From assembly GCF_006363815.1 (NCBI RefSeq), contig NZ_RRYT01000031.1, positions 2,479 to 51,511 of the forward strand: 49,033 bases of DNA. The letters run 5' to 3'. The stretch comes from Thermomonospora catenispora. Its GTDB lineage: Bacteria; Actinomycetota; Actinomycetes; Streptosporangiales; Streptosporangiaceae. The position numbers were made by a program, and so were the translations under genes. Under the pieces are notes generated by a model. It ran no database searches. It saw only the letters and a list, made by a program, of their open reading frames with translations, and was not told where the DNA came from. Position 1 is the stretch's first letter; each line of letters begins with the position of its first letter. This document shows positions 1 to 9,113 of the stretch, one piece after another.

Positions 1-332
1 GCCAGCGCCGACTCCGGGGACATGGGCTCGTACCGGTCCAGCAGGGTGCGCAGCGACGCCCCGTGCACCGCCTCCATCACCAGTGCCGCGCCTTCGGCGG
101 TCTCCACCAGCCCATGCAGCCGCACCACGTGCCGGTCCCGGACCTGGGCCAGCGCACGCGCCTCGTTCCGGAAGCGTTCCAGGGCGCGTTCGTCGGCGAG
201 CCCTCGCGGGTCCAGGTACTTGATCGCGACGAGCCCGCCGTCGGTCTCGCCGCGGGCCAGCACCACCCGCCCCTGCGCGCCCCGCCCGAGCTCGCCCAGC
301 TCGACGTACCCCGGCAGTCTCCAGTCGGTCAT
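1..332 (-). CDS. Ser/Thr protein kinase (PknB type), N-terminal part, cut by window edge
   Basis: The first 110 residues of a bacterial eukaryotic-type Ser/Thr kinase, which would phosphorylate proteins in the cytoplasm or at the membrane. The glycine-rich loop reads ELGRGAQGRVV, the ATP-binding lysine lies in VAIKYL, and the helix-C region RFRNEARALAQ and hinge-like LVMEAVHG follow. The catalytic loop and anything after it lie outside the window, so sensor domains cannot be judged. The start is the ATG at 332; a second ATG 20 bases upstream is in another frame. The ribosome-binding site is weak. It diverges from the helicase gene across a 426-base gap. Confidence 0.85.
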   Translation of the reverse strand, partial: MTDWRLPGYVELGELGRGAQGRVVLARGETDGGLVAIKYLDPRGLADERALERFRNEARALAQVRDRHVVRLHGLVETAEGAALVMEAVHGASLRTLLDRYEPMSPESAL

Positions 333-452
333 CGCCGCCCGTCCCCCGTCATCGCCCCGCCGCCTGCGGTCAATGCCGGAATATCACGGGCGCCCCGGGC
401 GGGGAACGGGAATGCACATCGGTCTCACCGCGTTATCACATTCGAAAGGCTA

Positions 453-482
453 TTGGTGTCAGGAACCCGCAACCGGTACCAT
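453..482 (+). promoter_or_regulatory. Candidate promoter for the DEAD-box helicase gene
   Basis: TTGGTG at 453-458 and TACCAT at 477-482, separated by 18 bases, resemble a housekeeping actinobacterial promoter. Transcription from here would leave a leader of about 270 bases before the helicase start. Both hexamers are imperfect, so this is a suggestion only. Confidence 0.3.
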
Positions 483-605
483 GCGTCGCGAAGTGTGACC
501 GCGCGCAGCCACGCAGAGTGATTGCGCATACCCCTGACAGCGGTCGCCGAGGTACTGATTGACGGATGGTCCCTCCCGCGCATCGGCGCGGCCACCGGAA
601 GCGGA

Positions 606-706
606 CGGCAGGACCGGAGTCCTGCCGCGCACGACGATGGGAACCGAGCTTCCGGCGGTACCGCACCAGGTGGGGGAAGGCGAGGGAGCGCGCCCGCCCG
701 GGCGCG
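606..706 (+). promoter_or_regulatory. Structured 5' region of the helicase mRNA (two hairpins)
   Basis: The 333-758 gap holds no gene. Inside it are a perfect 9-bp stem with a CGGA tetraloop (606-614 with 619-627) and a 7-bp stem (689-695 with 700-706), both upstream of the GGAGG at 745-749. DEAD-box helicase mRNAs in other bacteria often carry long structured leaders that the helicase or temperature acts on. A similar role here is inference. Confidence 0.35.
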
Positions 707-758
707 GCCCGAGTGCTGATCCGGGAGTGAGGACACCGCACGACGGAGGCTGAAAGCC

Positions 759-2483
<1,725 letters not shown>

Positions 2484-2493
2484 CCTCCGCGGA

Positions 2494-3396
2494 TCAGGCG
2501 ATCCGCCCCCGCGGGTCCGGTTCGGGGCCCACGGAGCCCTCGGTCGAAGGCGGCGCGGGGCGGACCGGGCCGGCGCGCTGACGAGCCTGCGGTCCGTCTG
2601 CCGCGGCCCGGGCGTCACGGCCGCCCCGCCCGCAGCGCGCCGCCGGGCGGGCGGCGGACGAGCCGGCAAAGACGCCCGGAAGCGCGGGCGAGGGGTGTGC
2701 GGGACGGTTCCCCGCGCCGGCGTCGCGGAGGGCGAGGGCCCGGCGCGGATGGTCGGTCACCAGGACGGCCACCCGCGGATCGGCCAGGAAACGGCGCATC
2801 AGCGATTCGGCGTTGACCGTCCACACCATGGCCGGGAAGCCGGCACGGGCGCAGGCGGCCAGGACGCCGATCCTGGCCAGCCGGTGGTTGAGCGCGACCA
2901 TGTCGGCCCCGCACCGGCGCACCGTCGACAGCGGGGACAGGTCGCGGACCGCGCCGCGCTCCCAGGGCGCCCGCCCCACCGACAGCGCCGTGACGACCTC
3001 GGGAAAGTCCCGTTTGATCACACGGATCGACTCCGGATCGCGGCTGGTGACCACGAACCGGCCCGGACCGAGCCGATCCAGCGCCAGTTCGACCGTCTCG
3101 TGCTCACAGCCGCGTTCTTTCAGATCGAGATGGCCCAGGGCGCGCCCGGCGATGGCGTCCAGCGCCTCGTGCAGCAACGGCACGGGACGGGCGGCCGCGG
3201 CGCAGATCCGCTCGTAGGTGCAGCGCGCCAGCGGCAGCCGTCCCACGGTGAGGCCGTGGTGGACCACCAGCCGGCCGTCGCCGACACGGCGGACGTCGAT
3301 CTCCACATACTCGGCTCCGGAATCGACCGCCCCCTCGAGATCGCCGTGGTGATCACGGCGGTGCGCGGAGACGGCGGTCGCAGCGATGCTCTGCAC
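2494..3396 (-). CDS. Glycerophosphodiester phosphodiesterase family protein
   Basis: 300 residues. The first ~230 form a GDPD TIM-barrel domain: HR at 12-13, the acidic pair EID near 33-35, the second histidine in VVHHG, LDLK, and the terminal VLVTDHP. The family hydrolyses glycerophosphodiesters to sn-glycerol-3-phosphate and an alcohol. No signal peptide is visible, so it is probably cytoplasmic. The last ~65 residues are Pro/Ala/Arg-rich without domain character. The start is GTG 3396; TACCGT (3403-3408 on the complementary strand) lies 6 bases before it, which suggests a leaderless transcript. A 6-bp stem (2489-2494 with 2501-2506) spans this stop and that of the helicase. Confidence 0.85.
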   Translation of the reverse strand: MQSIAATAVSAHRRDHHGDLEGAVDSGAEYVEIDVRRVGDGRLVVHHGLTVGRLPLARCTYERICAAAARPVPLLHEALDAIAGRALGHLDLKERGCEHETVELALDRLGPGRFVVTSRDPESIRVIKRDFPEVVTALSVGRAPWERGAVRDLSPLSTVRRCGADMVALNHRLARIGVLAACARAGFPAMVWTVNAESLMRRFLADPRVAVLVTDHPRRALALRDAGAGNRPAHPSPALPGVFAGSSAARPAARCGRGGRDARAAADGPQARQRAGPVRPAPPSTEGSVGPEPDPRGRIA

Positions 3397-3521
3397 GCTC
3401 CCACGGTAGGGAGCGCCGTCCGCCGTCCGCCGAAGAACGCCGGGACCGGCCCGGACGGGCCGGTGAAGCCCCGGTGAAGCGCGACGGGGGCCTTCCGACC
3501 CCTCGGTTATGCTGACGGCCT

Positions 3522-4403
3522 GTGAGTACGCCCCGGTTTTTGTCCCTGCCGCCCGGTGTGCGCCGGACGGAGATCGAAACCTCCCGCGGCGCGTTCGCCG
3601 CCCTGGAGGCGCTGCCCGGATCGGGGGTACCCGAACGCTGTCCGGCGCTGCTGGTGCCCGGGTTCACCGGCAGCAAGGAGGACTATCTCGCCGTCCTGCA
3701 GAGCCTGGCGCGGCCGGGCCGGCGGGTGGTGGCGATCGACATGCGCGGCCAGTACGAGAGCGACGGCCCGGAGGAGGAGTCCGCCTACACCCTGGGCGCG
3801 CTGGCCGCGGACATCCGGGCGCTGCTGGAGGCGCTGGGCCCCGAGCCCGCCCATCTGGTGGGGCACTCGTTCGGCGGCCTGGTCACCCGCGAGGCGATCC
3901 TGGACGCGGGCGCCCGTCCGCTGTCGTACACGCTGATGAGCTCGGGTCCGAGCGCGATCACCGGCCCGCGCCGCCGGGACGCCGAGGCGCTGATCGATGC
4001 GCTGCCGCGGGTGGGGATCCACCGGATCTGGACCGAGCACATGGAGCCCGACGCCCGGGCGAACGGGGTGCCCGAGGAGATCATCGGCTTCCTGCGCAGC
4101 CGGATGCTGGCCACTTCGGTCACCAGCCTGCTCACCATGGCCCGGGAGATCCTCAACGCCCCGGACCGGGTGGACGAGCTGGCCAAGGTGTGCGACGAGG
4201 CCGATCTGCCGCTGCTGGTGCTCTACGGCGAGAACGACAACGCCTGGTCGCCGCAGATCCAGGCGGAGATGGCCGAACGCCTCGGCGCCGCCAAGGTGGT
4301 CATCCCCGGCGCCGCGCACTCCCCCGCCGTGGAGGCCCCGGAGACCACCGCCGGCGCCCTGTGCGACTTCTGGCGCGCGGCCGAATGCCGCTCCGCCCGC
4401 TGA
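3522..4403 (+). CDS. Alpha/beta hydrolase
   Basis: 293-residue alpha/beta-hydrolase-fold enzyme with a complete triad: nucleophile Ser116 in GHSFG, Asp239 in GENDN, His266 in GAAHSP. The oxyanion-hole strand ALLVPGFTG is at 42-50. Substrate unknown; esterase, lipase or peptidase activity is possible. There is no signal peptide. The start is GTG 3522 without a ribosome-binding site; TATGCT at 3508-3513 is 8 bases upstream, consistent with leaderless transcription. It diverges from the glycerophosphodiesterase gene across 125 bases, so the two may share a regulatory region. Confidence 0.88.
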   Translation: MSTPRFLSLPPGVRRTEIETSRGAFAALEALPGSGVPERCPALLVPGFTGSKEDYLAVLQSLARPGRRVVAIDMRGQYESDGPEEESAYTLGALAADIRALLEALGPEPAHLVGHSFGGLVTREAILDAGARPLSYTLMSSGPSAITGPRRRDAEALIDALPRVGIHRIWTEHMEPDARANGVPEEIIGFLRSRMLATSVTSLLTMAREILNAPDRVDELAKVCDEADLPLLVLYGENDNAWSPQIQAEMAERLGAAKVVIPGAAHSPAVEAPETTAGALCDFWRAAECRSAR

Positions 4404-4424
4404 CCGCGTCCGGGCCGGGTCCGC

Positions 4425-5300
4425 TCAGGCCGAGCCCTCCTCGGCGGCGGCCAGCGCCGCCCAGGGCTCCTTGGCCGGGGCGGCCCGTCTGCCCTCCGGG
4501 CACACCCGGTTGAAGTCGCACCAGGCGCACAGGCCGCCCGGACGCGGCGGGAACGCCTCGTCGAACGGGGCGTGGTCGATCTCCCCCTCCGGGTCCGGGG
4601 CGGGCGAGGCGGCGGGGCGCAGCCGCTCCCGGTACGCCTCGTCGGCCTCGGCCGCCTCCGCGGCGACCCGCTCGACGCGGCGGAGGTGCTCCTCCAGCGA
4701 TTCGGCGGTGTGCTCCCAGGAGGCGACCGTCCCGCTGGGCAGATGGTGCAGCTCGACCCGGCGGCAGGGGCGGCGCAGCACCTGGGCGGCGGCGATCGCG
4801 TAGATCGCCAGCGCGAGCGAGGAACGCGCGTCGTCGGGGCCCGGCTCGCGCCGCCCGGTCTTGTAGTCCACCACCACCAGCTCGCCGTCCCGTGCGTCGA
4901 GCCGGTCGATGCGGCCCTGCACGGTGATCCGGGCGGTCTTGGCGGCGACGGTGCGTTCCACCCCGACCGGCTCCAGGCCCGGGTCCAGACCCGCCGCATA
5001 CCGTTCGACCATCGCGCGGGCGCGCTCGCGCCATGCGGCGGAGTGTTCGGCGTCGCGGAACCCGTCGGCGATCCAGTACCGGCCCACCAGCGCGCCCGCC
5101 GCCCGAGGGGTGCGGTCGGACGACGGCAGCCGCCACCAGGCCGCCAGCGCGTTGTGCACGCTGAGGCCGAGGCTGATGTGCGCCCACCGCGGCCCCCTGG
5201 GCGGCGCCGGCCGGTCCAGATAGGTCATCCGGTAGCGCCGGGGGCACTCCAGCCAGGCGTTCAGCCTGGACGGCGTGCAGGAGTACCGCCGCCGCGGCAT
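4425..5300 (-). CDS. RecB-family PD-(D/E)XK nuclease with Cas4/AddB-like iron-sulfur cysteines
   Basis: 291 residues. The nuclease core shows GRIDRLD followed by VVDYKTG, giving the catalytic Asp and Lys of the PD-(D/E)XK fold. Four cysteines arranged as in AddB/Cas4 Fe-S nucleases are present: C19 in LECPRRYR near the N-terminus, and C258, C261 and C267 in the C-terminal CAWCDFNRVC. It probably acts as a single-strand DNA exonuclease in repair. No cas genes are nearby, so a CRISPR role is not supported. The start is ATG 5300, 39 bases after the metallo-beta-lactamase stop on the same strand, suggesting cotranscription. Confidence 0.87.
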   Translation of the reverse strand: MPRRRYSCTPSRLNAWLECPRRYRMTYLDRPAPPRGPRWAHISLGLSVHNALAAWWRLPSSDRTPRAAGALVGRYWIADGFRDAEHSAAWRERARAMVERYAAGLDPGLEPVGVERTVAAKTARITVQGRIDRLDARDGELVVVDYKTGRREPGPDDARSSLALAIYAIAAAQVLRRPCRRVELHHLPSGTVASWEHTAESLEEHLRRVERVAAEAAEADEAYRERLRPAASPAPDPEGEIDHAPFDEAFPPRPGGLCAWCDFNRVCPEGRRAAPAKEPWAALAAAEEGSA

Positions 5301-5339
5301 GTCTGCGAAACCGAGCTGTTCGATGAGGGCGTCCTCGGG

Positions 5340-6047
5340 TCAGTCGGCGGATTCCGTGGCCAGCGCGCCCCAGCTCTCCCAGCGGGCGTCCTCGTCGCCG
5401 ACCGTGGTCTCCGGGCCCTGGCCGGGGAGCACGCGGGTGTCGTTGGGCAGCGGGGTCAGCAGCGAGCCGATGGAGTTGAGCTGCTGGCGCAGGTCGGCGA
5501 AGTTGCCGCCGATCGAACCCGGCCTGCCGCGGTGCAGGGTGTCCCCGGAGAACAGCACGCCGAGCTGCTCGCAGTAGATGCTCACGCTGCCGGGCGTGTG
5601 CCCCGGCGTGTGATGGACCTCCAGCTGCACCCCGGCGATCTCGAAGACGCCGCCGTCCTCCAGCCAGATGTCGGGCTCCAGCGACCGCAGGGCCTTCTGG
5701 TCCTCCGGGTCGTCCTCCTCCGAGGCGAGACGCCCGAAGTAGTCGCGCCACAGGATCCGGTCGTTGCGGTGCAGGGCGATCGGCGCCCAGTTGTCCTCGT
5801 CCTCTTCCCCGGCGGCCGCCACCTCCAGCACGGAGTTCAGGTGGGCGTCGAGGCCGTCGGTGCAGATGACCGCCATGACCTCCCGGTCGCCGACCTTCTT
5901 GAGGATGGCCTCGGCGTCGTGCGCCGGGTCGATCACGATGACCTCGTCGTCGTCCCCGACGATGTAGGTGTTGCTCTCGACCTCGTACTGGGTGTCCTCG
6001 AAGGTGCACTTGCCCTTCGACACCACCTGTTCGATACGCGCGTCCAC
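5340..6047 (-). CDS. Metallo-beta-lactamase-fold protein with degenerate metal site
   Basis: 235 residues with the overall pattern of a glyoxalase-II-like hydrolase: VIVIDPAHDA, HTPGHTPGSVSIY, FSGDTLHRGRPG and VLPGQGPETTVGDE. The first metal motif, normally T-H-x-H-x-D-H, reads TDGLDAH (63-69), and the final histidine of PGHGP is Gln210. Only H69, H150 and D169 look conserved, so two metals probably cannot be bound. An acidic insertion (about 80-125) is also present. The start is GTG 6047, ten bases after the upstream stop; TAAGGT (6055-6060, complementary strand) sits 7 bases before it. An upstream in-frame ATG at 6098 would lie inside the preceding gene and is less likely. Confidence 0.85.
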   Translation of the reverse strand: MDARIEQVVSKGKCTFEDTQYEVESNTYIVGDDDEVIVIDPAHDAEAILKKVGDREVMAVICTDGLDAHLNSVLEVAAAGEEDEDNWAPIALHRNDRILWRDYFGRLASEEDDPEDQKALRSLEPDIWLEDGGVFEIAGVQLEVHHTPGHTPGSVSIYCEQLGVLFSGDTLHRGRPGSIGGNFADLRQQLNSIGSLLTPLPNDTRVLPGQGPETTVGDEDARWESWGALATESAD

Positions 6048-6057
6048 GCGACAGACC

Positions 6058-6750
6058 TTATCCGCTCTCGGCGGCGTCGCGGCCGTCCTCGGCGGCACGG
6101 AGCCGCTCCGGCCGCAGGCGCGGACAGAACGCGCCGAACGGAACGTCCAGGCGCATGCCCGGATCGCGCAGGTCCAGCAGCTGGAGCTCCTCCATCAGCA
6201 GGGCCCCGGCCTCGACGGGCCACAGCACCGCCCACAGCCAGCAGCCCATCGCCTCGCCGACGTAACCGGCCCGGTCGGGTGCGCCGTCCACCGCCCACAG
6301 CGGCACCTGGTGCGGACGGGTGGACGCCGAGCGGACCTCCATGACGGCGTTCGGCGGCCCGGCGGCGCTGGTCTGGGCGGCGACGTCCTCCCGGACGCCG
6401 GCGAAGCGGGCGCCCAGCCCCACGCCGGGCTCCTCGGCGATCAACAGCAGATCGGCGGGGCCGTGCATCAGGTTGGGCCCCGACAGCGCCACCGCGCAGG
6501 CCCGGGAGCCGGTGCGCTCATCGCCCGCGTCCAGGAACCCGGTGACCAGCCAGCCCGCCGGCAGCGGCCAGGGCAGCCACACCGGGGCCCGCGCGTCCTG
6601 CAGCAACGCCGCCAGCCCCTCCCGGGAGGGCCTGCGGGCAGGCTGCAGGGGCAGGACGGCGCCGTGCACGGGGCAGGTCCAGTCGTTGGACCACAGCCCC
6701 GGCGCGCGCACCGGCCGGCCGCAGCGCGGGCAGGTGGGCTCGGCCCTCAC
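6058..6750 (-). CDS. DUF6758 family protein with N-terminal zinc ribbon
   Basis: 230 residues, recognised as an uncharacterised actinobacterial family (DUF6758 from memory). It opens with CPRCGRPVRAPG and a further Cys-Pro-x-His about 14 residues later, consistent with a small zinc ribbon. WLPWPLPAGWLVTG, GVGLGARFAG and GCWLWAVLWP are conserved-looking blocks in the body. No catalytic motif is evident. The start is GTG 6750, with GAGG four bases upstream. It heads a probable three-gene operon with the metallo-beta-lactamase-fold and RecB-type genes. Confidence 0.8.
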   Translation of the reverse strand: MRAEPTCPRCGRPVRAPGLWSNDWTCPVHGAVLPLQPARRPSREGLAALLQDARAPVWLPWPLPAGWLVTGFLDAGDERTGSRACAVALSGPNLMHGPADLLLIAEEPGVGLGARFAGVREDVAAQTSAAGPPNAVMEVRSASTRPHQVPLWAVDGAPDRAGYVGEAMGCWLWAVLWPVEAGALLMEELQLLDLRDPGMRLDVPFGAFCPRLRPERLRAAEDGRDAAESG

Positions 6751-6823
6751 GAGACCTCACGTTCGTTCGCCCTCGCCGCCCAGTCAAGCCCTTTGGGCGG
6801 CCCTTGGGGCCCACAATGAACGA

Positions 6824-7225
6824 ATGAGCACCGTGCGCTGTGTAGGGGCCGTCGTCGTGGACGAGGAGGGCCGGCTGCTGGTGGTCCGGCGGGGACGGCC
6901 GCCCGGTGAGGGACTGTGGTCGATCCCCGGCGGCCGGGTCGAGCCCGGCGAGTCCGACGCCGAGGCGGTGGCCCGGGAGGTCCGGGAGGAGACCGGACTG
7001 CTGGTGCGGGTGGGCGACCACGCGGGGACGGTCCGCCGGCCGGGCCCGGCGGGGGTGACGTACGAGGTGCACGACTACACGGCGACCGTGGCGGGCGGGA
7101 CGCTGCGCGCCGGGGACGACGCCGCCGACGCCCGCTGGATGAGCGTCGCCGAGCTGCGCGGCGTGCCGACGACGACGGCGCTGGTGGAGACCTTGCTGGA
7201 GTGGGGGGTGCTCCCGGCGCAGTAA
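6824..7225 (+). CDS. Nudix hydrolase
   Basis: 133 residues with a complete Nudix box, G-x5-E-x7-REVREETG-L, starting at GRVEPGE after the WSIPGG strand. The family hydrolyses nucleoside diphosphates linked to another moiety; ADP-ribose or NAD-related substrates are plausible because pnuC and a nadR-like gene follow on the same strand after 35 bases. It is not a fusion with a DNA-binding domain, so it is not the NrtR regulator. The start is ATG 6824; an ATG 8 bases upstream is out of frame. Confidence 0.88.
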   Translation: MSTVRCVGAVVVDEEGRLLVVRRGRPPGEGLWSIPGGRVEPGESDAEAVAREVREETGLLVRVGDHAGTVRRPGPAGVTYEVHDYTATVAGGTLRAGDDAADARWMSVAELRGVPTTTALVETLLEWGVLPAQ

Positions 7226-7260
7226 CGTCGCCGTGGCCCTCGACCCCCCGGGAGCGTCCT

Positions 7261-7902
7261 GTGTCCTTGCATGATCTGCTGCAGTCCCTGCTGCGGCCCG
7301 CCTTCCACCTCGGCCAGGTGCCGACGAGCCGGGCGGAGCTGCTCGGTTTCGTCACCGGCGCGGCCTGCGTCTACCTGGTGGTCCGGCAGAGCATCTGGAA
7401 CTGGCCGATCGGCATCGCCAACGTGTCGCTGCTGGGACTGGTGTTCCTGGAGGGCGGTCTGTACGCCGACGCGGCGCTGCAGATCGTCTACCTCGCGCTG
7501 CAGTCCTACGGCTGGTGGGCGTGGCTGTACGGCGGACGGGACCGCACCCGGCTGGTCGTCACCCGCACCTCCCGCGGCGAGTGGGGCGGGCTGGTCGCCG
7601 CCGGGGCGGCCGCGACCGCGCTGCTGACCTGGGCGCTGGCCGTGCACACCGACTCCACGGTGCCGTTCTGGGACGCGCTGACCACGGCGATCTCCCTGAT
7701 GGCGACGTACGGGCAGTGCCGCAAGCGGCTGGAGTCGTGGTACCTGTGGATCACCGTGGACCTGATCTACATTCCGTTGTACGCCTACAAGGGCCTGTAC
7801 CTGACCGGCGTCCTGTACGTGGTGTTCCTGAGCCTGTGCCTGCTGGGCCTGGCGGCGTGGCGGGGCGACTGGCGGGCCCGCCGGACCGCCGAACGGGCAT
7901 GA
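7261..7902 (+). CDS. pnuC: Nicotinamide riboside transporter PnuC
   Basis: 213-residue membrane protein with about seven hydrophobic segments and the PnuC signatures WNWPIGIAN (conserved Trp/Asn motif) and LQSYGWWAW. It would import nicotinamide riboside by facilitated diffusion, trapped by phosphorylation. The start is GTG 7261, 6 bases after GGGAG (7250-7254). Its stop overlaps the next gene's start (ATGA), so transporter and kinase are translationally coupled. Confidence 0.9.
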   Translation: MSLHDLLQSLLRPAFHLGQVPTSRAELLGFVTGAACVYLVVRQSIWNWPIGIANVSLLGLVFLEGGLYADAALQIVYLALQSYGWWAWLYGGRDRTRLVVTRTSRGEWGGLVAAGAAATALLTWALAVHTDSTVPFWDALTTAISLMATYGQCRKRLESWYLWITVDLIYIPLYAYKGLYLTGVLYVVFLSLCLLGLAAWRGDWRARRTAERA

Positions 7903-9044
7903 GGTTCCGGCACGGGCTGGTGGTCGGCAAGTTCTATCCGCCGCACGCCGGCCACCACCATCTGATCGACACGGCGGCCGGGGCATGCGAGCGCCTCACC
8001 GTGGTGGTGGCGGCCTCCACGGTGGAGACGATCCCGCTGGCGCTGCGCACGGCCTGGCTGCGGGAGGCGCATCCACAGCCGCATGTGGAGATCGTCCCGG
8101 TGGTGGACGACGCCCCGATCGACTACGACTCCGACGAGATCTGGGCGATGCACATGGCGGCGTTCCGGGAGGGGCTGGCGCTGGGGCGCGGGAGGGGCGT
8201 GGAGCCGCCTCCGGTGGACGCGGTGTTCAGCTCGGAGGACTACGGGCCCGAGCTGGCCCGCCGGCTCTCGGCGGTGCACGTCCCGGTGGATCCGCCGCGG
8301 CGGCGGTTCCCGGTCAGCGGCACGGCGGTGCGGCGGGACCCGGCGGGCTGCTGGCGGTGGCTGTCCCCGCCGGTCCGCGCGCACCTGGCCCGGCGGGTGG
8401 TGGTGCTGGGCGCGGAGTCCTCGGGGACGACCACGCTGGCCCGCGCGCTGGCGGCGCACTATGCGGCGCGGGGCGGGGTGTGGGCGGCGACGCGGTGGGT
8501 GCCGGAGTACGGCCGGACCTACTGCGAGGAGAAGCTGGCGCTGGCCCGCCGCACGGACCCGTCGCTGTGGATCGGGGACCTGTCGTGGCGTTCGGAGGAG
8601 TTCACGCTGATCGCCGAACGGCATCTGGCGCTGGAGGAGGCCGCCGCGCGTTCGGGGTCGCCGCTGCTGGTGTGCGACACCGACGCGCTGGCGACCTGCC
8701 TGTGGCACGAACGCTATGTGGGGTCCTGGCCCTCGCAGGTGGAGGCGCTGCACGAACGCGCGCCGCACCACCTGTGGATCCTCACCGACATCGACGGGGT
8801 GCCGTTCGAGCAGGACGGCTGGCGGGACGGGCGGGAGATCCGCTCGTCGATGAACCGGCGGTTCCGGGAGGAGCTGGAGCGCCGGGACCTGCCGCACATC
8901 GTGGTGTCCGGCCCGCACGAGGAGCGGATGGCCGCCGCCGTGCGGGCGATCGACGCGCTGCTGGCGAAGGGCTGGACGTTCGCGGATCCGCTCGGCCCGG
9001 CGTCCGGCGCGTCCGGCGCGTCCGGCGCGTCCGGCGCCGCCTGA
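7899..9044 (+). CDS. NadR-like NMN adenylyltransferase / ribosylnicotinamide kinase
   Basis: 381 residues with two catalytic parts. The N-terminal nucleotidyltransferase domain shows GKFYPPHAGH (HxGH at 16-19) and SGTAVR (140-145). The C-terminal P-loop kinase domain begins at GAESSGTTT (171-179). In NadR the loop is usually GxESxGK(S/T); here the lysine position (177) is Thr. VCDTDALAT resembles the acidic motif of the kinase domain. Expected role: phosphorylate imported nicotinamide riboside and adenylate NMN to NAD. The C-terminus is a (Ala-Ser-Gly)n run from a 9-bp DNA repeat. It overlaps pnuC by four bases. Confidence 0.87.
   Translation: MRFRHGLVVGKFYPPHAGHHHLIDTAAGACERLTVVVAASTVETIPLALRTAWLREAHPQPHVEIVPVVDDAPIDYDSDEIWAMHMAAFREGLALGRGRGVEPPPVDAVFSSEDYGPELARRLSAVHVPVDPPRRRFPVSGTAVRRDPAGCWRWLSPPVRAHLARRVVVLGAESSGTTTLARALAAHYAARGGVWAATRWVPEYGRTYCEEKLALARRTDPSLWIGDLSWRSEEFTLIAERHLALEEAAARSGSPLLVCDTDALATCLWHERYVGSWPSQVEALHERAPHHLWILTDIDGVPFEQDGWRDGREIRSSMNRRFREELERRDLPHIVVSGPHEERMAAAVRAIDALLAKGWTFADPLGPASGASGASGASGAA
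9000..9035 (+). repeat. 9-bp tandem repeat, four copies, inside the nadR-like gene
   Basis: Four perfect head-to-tail copies of GCGTCCGGC, encoding repeated Ala-Ser-Gly at the C-terminus just before the stop. The period is a multiple of three, so copy-number change would lengthen or shorten the tail without a frameshift. Confidence 0.9.
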
Positions 9045-9113
9045 GCGGCGGCGCGCCGGCCCGTCGGCGCCCCGTGTCCCGCCGCGCGGCGGCTCCGGCG
9101 AGCCCGCCGCCGC

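Noticed and set aside
9079-9092. 14-base palindrome between the nadR-like and CPBP genes as a terminator
   Set aside because: Only a 5-6 bp foldable stem; such palindromes are frequent in GC-rich spacers.
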